Shown: positions 42,992 to 55,000, counted from the stretch's first letter. The stretch: DNA of 64,000 nt from Brachionus manjavacas (GCA_019054805.1 JAHQIY010000011.1:3105001-3169000), one strand, 5' to 3'. The notes: generated from the sequence alone by a model not told the origin. Program-made: numbers and translations.

Positions 42992-43214
42992 TAAATATCC
43001 TAAAAAAGCCAGAGATCAAAAAAGATCATTAATTATTAAAAAAAATAATTTGTTTAGTCTAAAAAAAAACAAAAAAAGCAATTTAGTTAAAATGAAAATT
43101 GGCTCTTTAATAACGATACCCCAAATTTTGAATAAAATACCCCAAAATTTATTTTTTTAACCCCAATTTTTAAATTGATTACCCAAAGAGCACTGCAAAA
43201 ATTACAATCAAAAA

Positions 43215-43493
43215 TTGATTGATAAAAACTGGACTTTATTCGATGAGATGATCAAATCTATTTTTATTATTCGTAAAGTAAAATACAACGAAAATAGTTG
43301 GAATTTAAGTAGTTGTATGGATATACCAATACAAGCTAGCCAAAAAAGGGAAGACCAAAATATACAGCTGGAGCGCTCGAACATCAACCACAAGAAACGC
43401 AAGCTACAACTTCAGCACCAAAAGGAATTTAATCAAATGACGATTCAAATGATTAGTCAATACAAGAAAATGTATCCAAGAGTTCAAGAATAG
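43215..43493 (+). CDS. Hypothetical protein fragment, transposon-linked
   Basis: 92 codons, first Met at 43215: MIDKNWTLFDEMIKSIFIIR ... then a Gln/Lys-rich helix (HKKRKLQLQHQKEFNQMTIQ) before the stop. I recognise no domain. It lies right after a MITE and just before a 25-codon Cys-rich frame at 43511 and may be part of the same decayed gene. The composition is less AT-biased than chance frames here, which argues for a coding origin. Confidence 0.3.
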   Translation: MIDKNWTLFDEMIKSIFIIRKVKYNENSWNLSSCMDIPIQASQKREDQNIQLERSNINHKKRKLQLQHQKEFNQMTIQMISQYKKMYPRVQE

Positions 43494-43510
43494 ATTCAGT
43501 TACACAATAA

Positions 43511-43588
43511 ATGTTTTGTGAAAAATGTGGAGCTAAAATGACTAAGAGAAGACACTGGACTTGTCCAAATAAACGTGGTAAAAAATAA
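43511..43588 (+). CDS. 25-residue Cys-rich micro-ORF, zinc-ribbon-like
   Basis: MFCEKCGAKMTKRRHWTCPN KRGKK and stop. C-x2-C-G ... C-P resembles half to three quarters of a zinc ribbon with a basic end. It begins 17 bp after the previous frame ends and could be its C-terminus after a frameshift. Function unknown. Confidence 0.3.
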   Translation: MFCEKCGAKMTKRRHWTCPNKRGKK

Positions 43589-43809
43589 TAATTTCTGTGG
43601 TAGTAATAAAAAAAAAATTTTTTAATACTTTTGGTATTTTTCTAAATAATTTAAAAAGTGACAAAAAAAGTGTCATTTTTTTTTATTTTTTTCTTATTAA
43701 CTGGTGTACATGATATAATTAAATCATGAAAATTTTCTTGCTCATTCAACATAAATTGAAAAATTGGTTACGCACAATTGTGATAAAAAATTTAAATTAG
43801 ACCAAATTT

Positions 43810-44530
43810 TTATTTATTTGTTTTCTGTGCCAAGCTAGGGCTCCTTCAGAAAAAAATATAAAACAAAATAAAGTAAAATAAGTTAAAATAAAATGAAGAG
43901 AAAATTAAAAGACACCTAATGAAATTGAGTGTTATATGTGACACACGTTTACATAGTTAGTGATTTTTAATTTTTGATTTTTTGAATTAAAAAGAAAAGA
44001 TTATCTGGAGTTCGCCGGTGTTTGCTAAATCCAGATTGCTTCTGCATAAGTAGTGAATTTTATTTTACAAAAATTTTATAATCTTGAGACTCAAGTAACT
44101 TTACTTAACAAATCGTTATACCAATTGGCCTGTAGTTGAAATGATCTTGTCAAGAAGAGGCATCTTTTTGATTCATAGTAATGGTTACAGTTTTCCATTC
44201 TTTCTTGGAGATACATTCACAAGTTCCATGATTTCTTTTAATGAATTTCTAGGTAAATTTTTTTAACATCAAGTTATGAATTTGTTCAGAGCCTGATGCT
44301 GCTTCACTTTTCAATCTTTTTAAAGCCATAATTAATTCATTTGACCAAATTGGATCACTAAAACTACACTGATTATAACTTCCAAAGAATTCAGAGTTAG
44401 TACTCAGATTCTTTGCGATTAAATTTTTGCTTGAGTTTTAGACAGTGGGTTCTCCAAAAGTTTCTTCTAACTTTCTTACGTTCTTTTATCAGACTAACAA
44501 AATTATTGCAAAGACTATTAATTAATAAAC
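43810..44530 (-). mobile_element. Degenerate LINE (RT fingers plus 3' tail), minus strand
   Basis: The 3' tail (read inward GAAGGAGCCCTAGCTTGGCA CAG) is at 43810-43870. Upstream on the minus strand, decayed frames contain HFNYRPIGITICL and KQSGFSKHRRTPDN, the RT fingers motifs of non-LTR elements; everything from motif A onward is deleted. Same family as the tails at 19560 and 47800. Confidence 0.65.
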
Positions 44531-44539
44531 TACGGGTTT

Positions 44540-47500
44540 ACCCCGTTTGACTTTAATTAAAAATGAAAAGACAAAACTAAATTTAAAGTTCATATTTATA
44601 GAAAAAATATTCCTATGCTGATCATTCGTGCTACTGTTTTCTATAAAAATTTGAACATTTCATAATTAATTATTAATCAAATATTACTCTTATTATGGAG
44701 ATTTTTCGTTGAAATAAAATCAAATTCAAAAATATGACCAAAAAGAAAAACAATTCACACATAAAGAATTTGATTATTTTAAAGATTTATAATCTAATTT
44801 AGAATTTAACTAATAAATCTAATTTATCTAAATCTGAGTTTTACTTTGACATTAAGCCATTCAACAACTGAAACTTGTATTGTGCTCATAGAAGTACAAT
44901 TCTTCAATCTAAACCACTTAACTTAACTTTTACTTTTAAATTTTAAACAAAATATGAAATAAATATTTTTTGTAAAAAAAACAAAAATTGGTGTAGCAAA
45001 TATAAAAAAATAAAAATATGTGAGATAAGTGGTTAGATTCATTGATAAATGCTTTCTTTTCTTTTTGAAAAAAAAATAAAAAAAACAAAATAATTAAAAT
45101 GTATTGAACTTTTTTTATGTAGAAACTCAAGAAAATTTTTTTGGTAATTCACTCAAAATTTTCTCGCAAAATTTCGAAAAAAAAATAAAAAAAAGTGTAT
45201 TAAAGAATGATTTAAATTTAATAAAAGAAGTATTTTTTTCTCTTCAAATAAAAAAAAATAATATTATTTTTTAGAATATTCAATGGTCCTATTATTATTA
45301 CAAAAAGTCCTTTACGGTAATGATTTGACACGTGGATTCTAAGTAAATTTACGAAAATTAATTTTTAATAATAATAATTAAGGCAATAAAAATCGTGATA
45401 AAAAAATGGAGATTGGTCAAACAATGTCTTTAAAAAGCATTTTTTCATGAAATAAAGTTTAATTTACAAAATTTTGCCATTTTTTACAAGTAAAAAAATT
45501 TACGTAAATTTTCTTTTTGTCAAAAAAAGCCATAGAAACTCTGAAATTTTTTTTTGAGTGAAAATTTACAAAAATTCGGCCAAGAATAGAATTTCTTTTT
45601 TCCGATATTTACTTGAACAAATTACTATCTAAAACAAATAAAAAATTTTGTTGACACAAAGATGCCAATTCTGCCTGTTCGTTTATACATAGGACCAAAA
45701 AGTTTTTGACTATATAAAATTGAATTTTTTCTAACATGAATTTGGGTTTCCCCAGAGTTTGTCCGAATGTCAGTAGCCTTCGTTTAAACCCTCATGCAAC
45801 AAGGAAAATGTTAAAATTTTAATTATAAATTGAGAGAAAGATTCAAATAAAAAATTAAATTGATGAATAATACATGAATTTTTAATTGAGACTAAATAAC
45901 TTCAACACTCGAATTTTTTGAAAGTCATCGTGCATGTACACAATTTGAAAATGAAAGGGCGCTAATTTCAAAAATTTTTGGATGAGAATTTTAAGTTATT
46001 TAACGTATTCTATTAGGAGAATGATAAATGATGAAAAATATTTTATATTTATGTAGCTAAGTCTTGAAACAGACATTTAATAAGAAATAAATAAGATTCC
46101 AGATAGTTTGTCTTCTTGAAGAATAAACTATGAAAAAGCATGCATATCAAACATTACTTTATTTCATTTATTAAATCACGTAATAAAGCTTTGCTTTTAG
46201 TTTTTTACAGTGTTTCACTTTTTTTAATGAGCTATATAGCTCGATCAGAATTTTTATAAATAAAAAAATCCTACGGGGTGCCAATTTAAATTAAATAGAG
46301 TTAATCCAAAAAGAAAAAGAAAAAGAAAGTCATTAGACGATGCCAGATGGTCGGTCAGCAAAAAAAACATAAAATTTTTTTTTTAAGATACATGCTATTC
46401 AAAAGATTCAAACACCATTAAACAACATCTTTTTATCATAAAACAATCTGGATTGAAATAACTAGCAATCCTTTTAATTCCATTAAAATTTAATTTTTAG
46501 AAACTTTATCTTTAGAAATTTATACCAATTTGTAATTTTTTTGTTGTACCTAAATTGATTTAAAAATTCTCAAACAAAGAGGGCGTTTTGTCGCTCGAAA
46601 CTGCCCAGAAGTCTTACTCCAAAAATATTTGTCAAATAAAATAAACAACATAGAAGTATCACTAAGTAATCGGCTTATCAACTGATGCACAAAGATAATT
46701 AAGAATTATAGTTTTCACGTATCTCAGAAGTTAGACGCTTTGAAATGCTGAAAAATACATTTATCACGCACTTCAGATTTTGCCTTAATAACAAAACCGT
46801 GTTCTTGACACGAGTCTCTATAAATAAGAATTCAATTCTTAGAACTTCAGAACAATCATTTATTTAAATATAGCTTTTAAACTTTTTATTAAATCAGTGA
46901 CATACACACATAAAATTAAAAAAAAACGCTTTCCTTTAATCTTTAAAAGCAAGGTGTTTTTGGGTATGGTCTGTGGTTTATTATAATTTATTCAATGAAT
47001 ATTGCTATATGTCTAAAATATTGTTGCTTTTAAGCCAAAAGAATTTTTTAATTTTTTGTAAAATTAAAAAATATAGCAGGCTTGAATTAATAATTATTCG
47101 AAAACGAACATTACTTAGAAAAGCTCTTAATGTCAATCAAAAAAAAATTTGCATCTGAGTTTTTATTCAACACATAATGGTTGAGAATTCGATATCGTTT
47201 CTCTTCCGATTCATTTCCATGCCTAATTTAAATAATCTAATTAGAAGATAAGACCAAAAATGAATTGCTTATTCAAACAATTTTCAAATATGGATGCCAT
47301 TTCTCTAGATTAAAATAGTATCAAAACAATGAAATGTTATACAACATTTTTTGTTTCAGTCAACTAAATAATCAATCTTAATTTTGTGAATATTTAATTT
47401 AAAATTTTTCGTGCTGTGACCTTCTCTAATTACGCTTTAATTTGTCATGCCCATTAATTAAATCAGAAAATCTGGACTTGGGCTAGTTTGATGTAAAGCC

Positions 47501-47600
47501 ATTTTTAGAAAATTTAGAAACAACACTAGCTCTTGCTGTGATATTATTTATATATTTAATTAAAGTTCAAGTCCCATGGATAAATTGAATATTAAAAGGA
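44540..47600. other. Gene-free AT-rich region
   Basis: No supported frame. 45322-45560 carries one decayed end like that of the MITE at 42644 (GATTTGACACGTGGATTCTA then TTTACG words). Otherwise nothing recognisable. Confidence 0.5.
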
Positions 47601-47609
47601 TAGAAAAAT

Positions 47610-47846
47610 AAAATAATCAATACCTTACTATTTCTTCTTTTTTTCCTGAAACTTGAACTATTTAAACATGAGCATTTAGCTTATTTACTTTTTTTTTAAT
47701 TCTTTTTTTTTTTTTTTTTATCTTATTTAATTAACTTTAATTTTATTTTTATTTTATTTTATTTCATTTTTATTTTTTTTTTTTAATTTTTAACTTATTC
47801 TGAAGGAGCTCTAGCTCGGTACAGAAAACAAATAAATAAATAATCA
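47610..47846 (+). mobile_element. LINE 3' end (GGAGC-hairpin family), plus strand
   Basis: ACCTTACTATTTCTTC ... TTCCTGAAACTTGAACTATT matches the 3' UTR at 19370-19410. Ends GAAGGAGCTCTAGCTCGGTA CAG, AAACAAATAAATAAATAA. Confidence 0.75.
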
Positions 47847-47934
47847 ATTAAAAAAAATAATTAAAATATTACCTAACAAATATCTTAATTTCATATTTAT
47901 TTTTATTACTTTTTCTTTTAATTTATTTATTTAT

Positions 47935-48010
47935 TAAAATATAGTTAGGGTAATACCCGGGCAGGTTGGAATGGAACTTAGTCCTTCCTCTCAGCCTAAT
48001 GATCAAAATA
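47935..48010 (-). mobile_element. LINE 3' tail (CCGGG family), minus strand
   Basis: TTTATTTATTTATTAAAATA then TAGGGTAATACCCGGGCAGG TTGGAATGG ... TCAGCC: third copy of the tail seen at 29250 and 29745. Confidence 0.65.
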
Positions 48011-48496
48011 CAATAATATAAGATAAGTTTATGAGATTAAAATATATAATTATAAAAAAAAAAAAAAAAACAAATAATTAAGATAAAAGTAGACATAATG
48101 TTAGACATTTTTTGAAATAATTAAATAAATATAGGACTATTAAAATTAAAAAAAAAAAAAAAGAAATAATAGCATAATACAATAGAGAGATACAATAGAT
48201 TTTTCTTTGAACTTTCTCACTTAAAATCCTCAGCTCAAAACGGCTCTATCTCAAAATCGTAGATACCACTTTTTTCACCAAACCAAAATGATGCTTTTTT
48301 CGCTAGCGAAAAATTTATACTTTTCAATGTGACTAAAAAAGAATACTTTTTTCACTAATCAAAATTCAAAACTTATAGTAGTGAAAAAATCATGCAAATA
48401 AGTTTATAAACATCTAACATCTAACTCTCAGAAAATAACATTAATCACTAAAAATGTCTCCCCTAACTATTATTTTAATAAAATAAAAAACTAAAA

Positions 48497-48720
48497 ATGT
48501 CGAATGAATTAACAAACCTCCAATTCGAAAATGTAAATAGTAATACTCACCAAGGACGGCTTTGAAGTATTATATGAAAGTTTCCTATTTTCTCGTCGAA
48601 AAAAGAATAAAGATTTAAACTATTGGGTCTGTAAATTAAAAAATTGTAATGCTAGCTTGACCATAAGTCACAGTGGAGTAGAAACAAGTCGTCACATGAA
48701 ATACAAAAATTTGAAAAAAA
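48497..48720 (+). pseudogene. FLYWCH zinc-finger fragment, one frameshift
   Basis: MSNELTNLQFENVNSNT in frame 2, then (frame 3 from 48549) TKDGFEVLYESFLFSRRKKN KDLNYWVCKLKNCNASLTIS ... TSRHMKY. The F-x-F ... Y-W-x-C ... C-x-A ... H pattern is a FLYWCH zinc finger, the usual N-terminal DNA-binding module of many MULE transposases. One shift near 48540. No transposase core follows; 49020 has a second Cys-rich fragment on the same strand. Confidence 0.7.
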
Positions 48721-49019
48721 TATTCTATAAAAAATTTTTATTTATTTTTTAATCTTCCGCCAATTAACAATCCCATATCAAAAGAACCGAGTTTGTGAAA
48801 AAAAAAACTTTTTGTCCATTATCGTTTATTTTAAACAAAAGACCCTATTATATGTAATTTTTGATGACGAGTTCAAATCTGGACTTAGATTTCAGAAAAA
48901 AATAACGGTTTTTGGGAAATTCAATAAAAACATGTTTCTTATACTTTCGGGTTGAACCGATAATTGAATATAAATTGCGATAAAAACCAAAACTTTGAAA
49001 AACTAAATAAATTTTGAAA

Positions 49020-49220
49020 ATGACTCGAAAAAACTTTAAATTACCAAATAGTAGTCCTCCAAAATACTCTAAGGACACCCTCAAAAAGGCCCTTAATCAA
49101 ATTAAGTTCCAAGCCAAATGGATCTCATGCGAAACGTGTTCTAACTGGTCTTGCTTTAAATGTCTACCATCAGGCTTCGAACCAAGTTTAGAATTTTATT
49201 GTTCTCATAAATGTAAATAA
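49020..49220 (+). CDS. Small PHD-like Cys-rich protein or transposase C-terminus
   Basis: From the ATG at 49020: TRKNFKLPNSSPPKYSKDTL KKALNQIKF then AKWISCETCSNWSCFKCLPS GFEPSLEFYCSHKCK and stop. C-x2-C-x2-W-x-C-x2-C ... F-x-C-x3-C with the aromatic residues of a PHD/treble-clef finger. 67 residues. It may be the C-terminal zinc finger of a transposon protein whose N-terminus is the FLYWCH fragment upstream; no core domain is left between them. No stop or shift inside, so it might also be a free-standing short protein. Confidence 0.45.
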   Translation: MTRKNFKLPNSSPPKYSKDTLKKALNQIKFQAKWISCETCSNWSCFKCLPSGFEPSLEFYCSHKCK

Positions 49221-49295
49221 ATTTCTTTTTGATTTTCTTATAGTATGTTTGCTTGTTTTTTTCTTATTTTTTTCTTTTTTGCATTTTAAACTATT

Positions 49296-49333
49296 TTATC
49301 ATATTACCCCATACAATGGGGTAAATATGATAA
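49296..49333. repeat. Strong hairpin TTATCATATTACCCC / GGGGTAAATATGATAA
   Basis: Arms of ~15 bp with one bulge around a 7-nt loop, ~75 bp after the PHD-like ORF. A third copy of the arm (AATTATCACATTTACCCC) is at 49492-49509, so the region 49318-49509 is also bounded by inverted repeats and could be a small MITE. Confidence 0.6.
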
Positions 49334-49662
49334 TTAACCGTTTTGTATTCTTTTCATTATAAAATTTGAACCGTTTATTTTTTTTTAATAAATTTTTTTG
49401 AATCAAAGAAAAAAATAGTTTTTTCATTTATAAAAAAAAAATCTCCTGATAAGCTCTTTCCCTTCTGATTTTATATAGGCCCAAAGTAAAGAATTATCAC
49501 ATTTACCCCAATTGACTGTAATCAATTTGTCTTTTTCTATTAGTGAAAATTTTATACTATTTTAGGGGGACGCAAAAAAGATACTTTTTTCGCTAATGAA
49601 ATAAGTAGTATGACTCCTCAAAATAGCTACGTTTAAAATAGCTATAATAAAAATAGCTATTC

Positions 49663-49945
49663 CCGTATTTCCTCAAAATAGAAGTAAGTTCGGTCATCAA
49701 AGGATTGCTTCTATTCGAAAATTTTTCACTCCCAGAATGTGACTCAATTAAAAGAAATTAATAGCTATTTTTTTCTTCTATTAAAAACTAGAAAAATGCA
49801 TGTTTTACATGAGAGATGATTCATAAATTTTCTTTTAAACAAGACACATATTCTCTAGTAAAATAACTCAAATAAAGGAAAATTTTTGACTGAAGTACAA
49901 GCAAGTTTCTTCTATTTGTGGTTACTTCTATTTGAGGAAATACGG
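49663..49945. mobile_element. Nested MITE with CCGTATTTCCTCAAA ends
   Basis: CCGTATTTCCTCAAAATAGA AGTAA at the left and GTTACTTCTATTTGAGGAAA TACGG at the right are inverted repeats of ~24 bp with one indel. Interior ~230 bp, non-coding. Confidence 0.65.
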
Positions 49946-50092
49946 TATAAATTTTCTCAGGTAAATTTTTTGTTAATTTAATTTAGCTAAAATCAAAATA
50001 GCTTTAAATAAAAAAAAAGAATAGCTAAGTAATAAAAAAAACATGTATCAAAATAGCTAATTTTAATTAGAAGCAATCAATGAATTTGAAAA

Positions 50093-50287
50093 ATGTCAGA
50101 TGTTGATCAGCTATCAACTTGTGTTAGAACTCTAAGCAAAAATAAAGCTTTTATTTCTCTCTCACAAAAAGGTCATCCCCAGTTGCATTTTAATGGTTAC
50201 TTCCATAAACAATATGTACAAGAAAACAAGCCTTATAATGAGAAATTAGGTTTTGATTTAATTTTTATGGACACCTTTTTTGAATAA
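50093..50287 (+). pseudogene. N-terminal half of a FLYWCH-type transposase domain
   Basis: 64 residues: MSDVDQLSTCVRTLSKNKAF ISLSQKGHPQLHFNGYFHKQ YVQENK. The S-x-K-G-x-x-Q-L-x-F-N-G-Y-x-H/Y pattern is the first half of a FLYWCH finger as found at the start of MULE transposases; the YWxC and His part is absent. The frame then ends inside unrelated sequence. Confidence 0.5.
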
Positions 50288-50849
50288 AATTTTTTAGCAT
50301 TTTTGAATTATTTAAAAATTAAGGCAATTAAGCTATTCTAAAACATTTTTTTCTTTATTTAAAAAAAATTAATTGAGCTATTTTGATATTAATTTTGTTA
50401 CCTGTACGCTGCTTTAATTAAAGCTATTTTAAACGATGCTATTTTGAGCTTCACAACATTGTTATGTAAATTTCTTTTTTAAATAAGAAACTCAAACTTT
50501 TTTTTATTTAATTAAATTTTTTTAAATTTAATGTAATAAACACAAACCTGAAGAGCGAAAGCCCAAAGGTCTAAACAAAAAAACAATAAAAAATCTATTT
50601 TTGAATTAAGTAAAAAACTCAGTTTGTTATATGCACCATTTAATCAAAAGAAGACCGAATGCTAGATCATATTGAGTGGAATTTTTATGAGTAAAATCAT
50701 CTCCTTTTAACAACTATTTAATAAAAGAAGTATTTTCTCTATCAAATATTTTATAGTCTTTTCTAATAAAATACATTTTTACATAATTGATTAATGAAGA
50801 TTTGTTTGACAAAAAAATATTTATTTATTTAATTTTTTCACCGACCAAA

Positions 50850-51320
50850 TGTTATCCCAATGTGCTCATTTGAAAATTGGTAAAAAGATTGATGAGTCAA
50901 ACTTGTCCATTCTTGCTTACTGCGGTGATTTTTCACCCTGTGAAAAACATACTAAAATGTTTTTAAGTTTTTAAGAGAATGCTGCAAAATTGAATTTAAT
51001 GGCTTTAAATCGGCATAGATTTTTTTTGAAAAAAGGGAAAAATATTAAAACCGATTTTATGTTAAATGGATCTATGACTCCACAAGTACAAAGTTTGACT
51101 TATCTTGGTCTCTCTAATCTAAATCAAAAGTCAATAATTAATTTTGTGGAAAATATGATGAAGAAAGTGGAAAAGAGTTTTTTAGTCTCTAAATAGTGTT
51201 GGATGCAAACCAAAACTAATGGGACCTGAAACTATAGCTTTATTATACAAACAATTCTGTCAATCAATCTTTAGATATCATTTAGATATTATGAAAATTA
51301 TTAAGAATATTATTAAGTTT
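50850..51320 (+). pseudogene. LINE reverse transcriptase thumb fragment
   Basis: Frames on the plus strand give CAHLKIGKKIDESNLSILAY CGD (active-site strand, decayed), NLMALNRHRFFLKKGKNIKT, FMLNGSMTPQVQSLTYLGLS NLNQKSI (thumb, YLG motif), VEKSF, then in another frame SLNSVGCKPKLMGPETIALL YKQFCQSIFRYHLD. This order is that of a non-LTR RT C-terminal half. Three frames are needed; 5' part and tail are missing. Confidence 0.72.
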
Positions 51321-51753
51321 TTTTTCTATTTAACTTTTTTGAAATTTTGAAATTACGTTGTTTCATTAATACTAAAGCATGTTAAAATTTGAAATATAAT
51401 CACGCAATTATTTTTAGAAATGTAAAATAGAAAAAAGACTTGCCATTTTTCAGATAAAAAAAAATAAATTTTTCTATTCCTTTTTCTAATCTTATTCAAT
51501 CTGAAAATAACTAGATCTCATCTCGTCTTTGCAAACCACTGACTTTTTTTTGTTGCTATTGCGGATTTAAAATAATTAATCTTTAAAAAAAAAACATGTG
51601 TTTACTTAAATCATGTCCTCAATCCCATTACGAGTCTCCTTTTCGTTAGAGACTTAACAGTTAAAATTTTTTAATTATTCATTCATGTCTAGAAGATTTT
51701 TAATTTTTTTAAATTAATGGCAAGCTCTATTTGTCGAGAAGTCGAGGTGTAGT

Positions 51754-52044
51754 TGTTTGATCCTTCTCTAGAAAAAAATTTCGTGGCCAAATCAGGAATG
51801 AGTGAAATAAAGGAGCTGGCGGAGGAAAAATACCATCAGCACAATGGTTCCTCTGCAAGGGCTTAGTATATCACTAATAGCAAAGAAATCAAAGACTTAG
51901 AAACTCAGGGCAGGGTAGTGGTAATAACCCAATAACTAAAACAATGCAATGAAAGACGCCTGGAACTGAACGCTTAGGAGGAGGTCGCAAACAGAACTGT
52001 GGGATATTTACTGCGAAACACAGATGCTCAGATCACTAAAAAAT
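51754..52044 (+). pseudogene. Unassigned protein relic, one frame with three stops
   Basis: One frame reads FDPSLEKNFVAKSGMSEIKE LAEEKYHQHNGSSARA, stop, YITNSKEIKDLETQGRVVVI TQ, stop, LKQCNERRLELNA, stop, EEVANRTVGYLLRNTDAQIT KK, stop. All stops are TAG/TAA, one base from Gln codons. The helical, charged character fits a gag-like or LINE ORF1 segment, but I recognise no family. Confidence 0.35.
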
Positions 52045-52049
52045 AATAA

Positions 52050-55000
52050 AAATTAATCTATTTTTCTAATAAAAAAAAAACAAAAAAAAATAAAAAAATG
52101 TCTAAAGTTAAAGTCCAGACTTGACCAACTCTGTTAAGTTCCAGTCTCGCGCACTTTTTCCTAAAGCTTATCCACTACCATTCGACACTTACACTCCATT
52201 GTCTAGAAGAAATTTCGCCAAAGCCATATATTCTCCTCTCTACTTTCGAGAGCTCACTTAATCATTACCTTATTAGTCTTTGCACAAGCGTTTTTCACTT
52301 GAAATTATATTTTTAATTAGTTTGAATCGGGCTTGTTGAGATTCCATCATTTAGCCTAGAATAAAGTTTTAATTGAATGAATTGACTGATTCTGAATTTT
52401 TTATTTTATCCTTTAAGTTCTTCAAGCCTAGAGTGATGCGAATGGGAATAAATTTTGACTTGCAAAAAAAAATTGAAGAAATTTGGCTAAAAGTCATGAT
52501 GAATTATTTGATGACCAAAAACTAACTAGTGTAACCCAAGTCTAGGCCTAATTCTGTTACCTGAGCTGAATTCTTATTCAAAAAAAAAATTTAAATTTTC
52601 TTTTTTTTAAGCCTCACCTCTGCCACAATTCCTAATTTTTTTTGATTACAAAAAAAAACAGCAACTAAAAATTCAAAAGCGCAATGATATTAAATTTTTG
52701 ATTAAAATTTAAATAATTATTGTGAGTTTTTAATCATGTAATTTTTCGGTAGAAAAATTTAATCAAATTTTTTTAAAATTAATTTTGTTATTAGACATAA
52801 CGGTAAAGGCAGTGTAAATTTTTCAAAATTACTTAACTGCTACTTGACGTAGAGAGCAAGTTTTTCTCAAAAAAAAAATTTTTAAATTGTTGAATTAATT
52901 AAAATTAGAAAACAGATTGTTCGAATTGAATTTATGTGGCATCTGAAAATATATTCTCTTCTTAAATTAGAACTCCAAATATTATAATAAAGTCGTAATA
53001 ATTGACTTTTTTATCTGTTCTAAATTTAAAAATAAACAAATTTAAATAAGAATTGATTTTTCAATTTTTACAGCTTTAAGGGGCTGCATAGAATTACACG
53101 CAAAAACTTTCTTATGATTTTTTCGTTCAATATAATCCTCATGTTTTAAAACACCTGTTTCTATTTTATTAGATAAACAATTTTTGGCTTAAATGGCTGA
53201 AATAATTAAAAATAGATAAATAGTAAACTGGAATGGCAGAAATTAGAAATGGCTTGAGTTCTTCAACCGATTGATCGCTCAAGTTGGCGATTTCGAACAT
53301 CAAAAAGTTGTTTTAATCTCATTTGGAGTTGAGTATTGTAGAAAAATTATTATAAACAAACATGTCCTGAATTTTATTGTTTATTTAAGAGAAATTTTTT
53401 TATTAATTTAATGCAACTCAACTTAATTAAGTCATATACCCCTAAGGAATTAGAAGCTAAAAAAAAGCTTAATTACTGAAAGAGAAATGCACAAGTACGC
53501 AGGTCAGTCGAGAAAACAAGGTGGTATCGAATCTCCGATGACTTAAACGTCGCTATCAAAATTCCACTCAGCATATTGCAGAAGAGTGTTGAGAAATCAA
53601 GAGATTTGCTGAAAACTTTTATTTCTAGAAACTAATAAAAACGAGAAATGACGAGGTTAGAATGTAAGAAGACTTCTACAGCATAATTCTATATACCCTC
53701 AAGTAAATTAATAAATTGAAAATTTTGATAGCAAAATAAAAATTAATTACATTAACTCTGTCACCTAACACTCAACAGTGGAATTATTTTGGAGCAATTG
53801 GAAATTGAACTCATTGAAATAGGACCTTTTTTTTTCTTTTAGAATTATTACCAAAATAATCTATTATCAATAGTTTCATTTATTTTTTTGAATGTATTTT
53901 TAAAATAAAATTTAAAGAATGCAATATAAAAACTTGAAAAATTAATAAAAATAAAAATATTTTCTTTGTATTTATTTATTTTCATTATTTTAATTAAAGC
54001 TCCATTTTAGCCGTGATGCGTTTGATGAGAAAAGATGCACTTGTTATTTGTTATTTTGATTAAGAAGAAAAAAATTACTAAGATTAACATTATCTATCAA
54101 TAAAATACATCTTGATTTTAATTTTTTGCTATTTTCTTTCATCTATTGAAAATTTTTTAATCAAAATTACTTAGAGATTCTGAAAGTAAGATTTAATGTC
54201 ATGGTCCAATGCCTGGCTAATTTATGAACTAAGATAAAATATTTTTAATCATTAATATTTATCAAAATAAGATCTACTTAATTTAAGTTAAAAAATAAAA
54301 AAGTGAAGGATTCTGAAATCGGTGGCTATTAAATCATTTTAGTTAAATAAAGAAGAATAAAAAAGAAAAGCATTCATGTCACATTGAATAAAAATTAAAT
54401 TCTTTTATTTCTTTAAATTAAATTCAGTAAATCTTTATTTTTAATAAAAAATAAAAAATTAAATTTAAATTTTATTTACAAATATTTTCTTGGGCAAAAT
54501 AGAGTTAATTTTCAAAATTAAAATTTTTTTTTATCTATTTTGTTTAAAAATAATTTAGATTGAAGACCATATGGGCTTTTTCAAGCGACTCGCGTCACCT
54601 TTCAAGGCCTTTGCTACAAAATCTTATATATGTACAAACAGGTTTTTTCCAGAAAATTTTTTTATTTCAAAATAAAAAGAATAACTAATAATAATCAATT
54701 TTGATCCTTGAGAGCTAATGTTAAAGGTATCTTAAAATTTAAAACTTAATAAGACTAAATCAAGTTAAATTTAATTCAATTTAATAAAATTTGAATTAAA
54801 TTTTTCACATTTTTTGAGAAAAACATTAATCTGAGAATTAATGGTATAATTTTTACTCTAATGGTTTCTGCTTTTAATCAATAATTATTCTTTCATATTT
54901 ACTCGTGCATATAAATTAAAAATTTTATTAACACTTAATTAATAAATATTTGATTAAAAAAGCTTAAAAAATTTGGTTATTAAAAACAGATTTTTAAACA

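Larger units (their letters stand above)
49617..50460 (+). mobile_element. Putative MULE-like element with AAAATAGCT-rich terminal repeats
   Basis: Left CTCAAAATAGCTACGTTTAA AATAGCT; right end read inward CTCAAAATAGCATCGTTTAA AATAGCT. AAAATAGCT words are repeated at both ends and inside. It carries a FLYWCH-like half domain (50093-50287) and a nested small MITE (49663-49945). Target duplication not identified. Confidence 0.55.
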
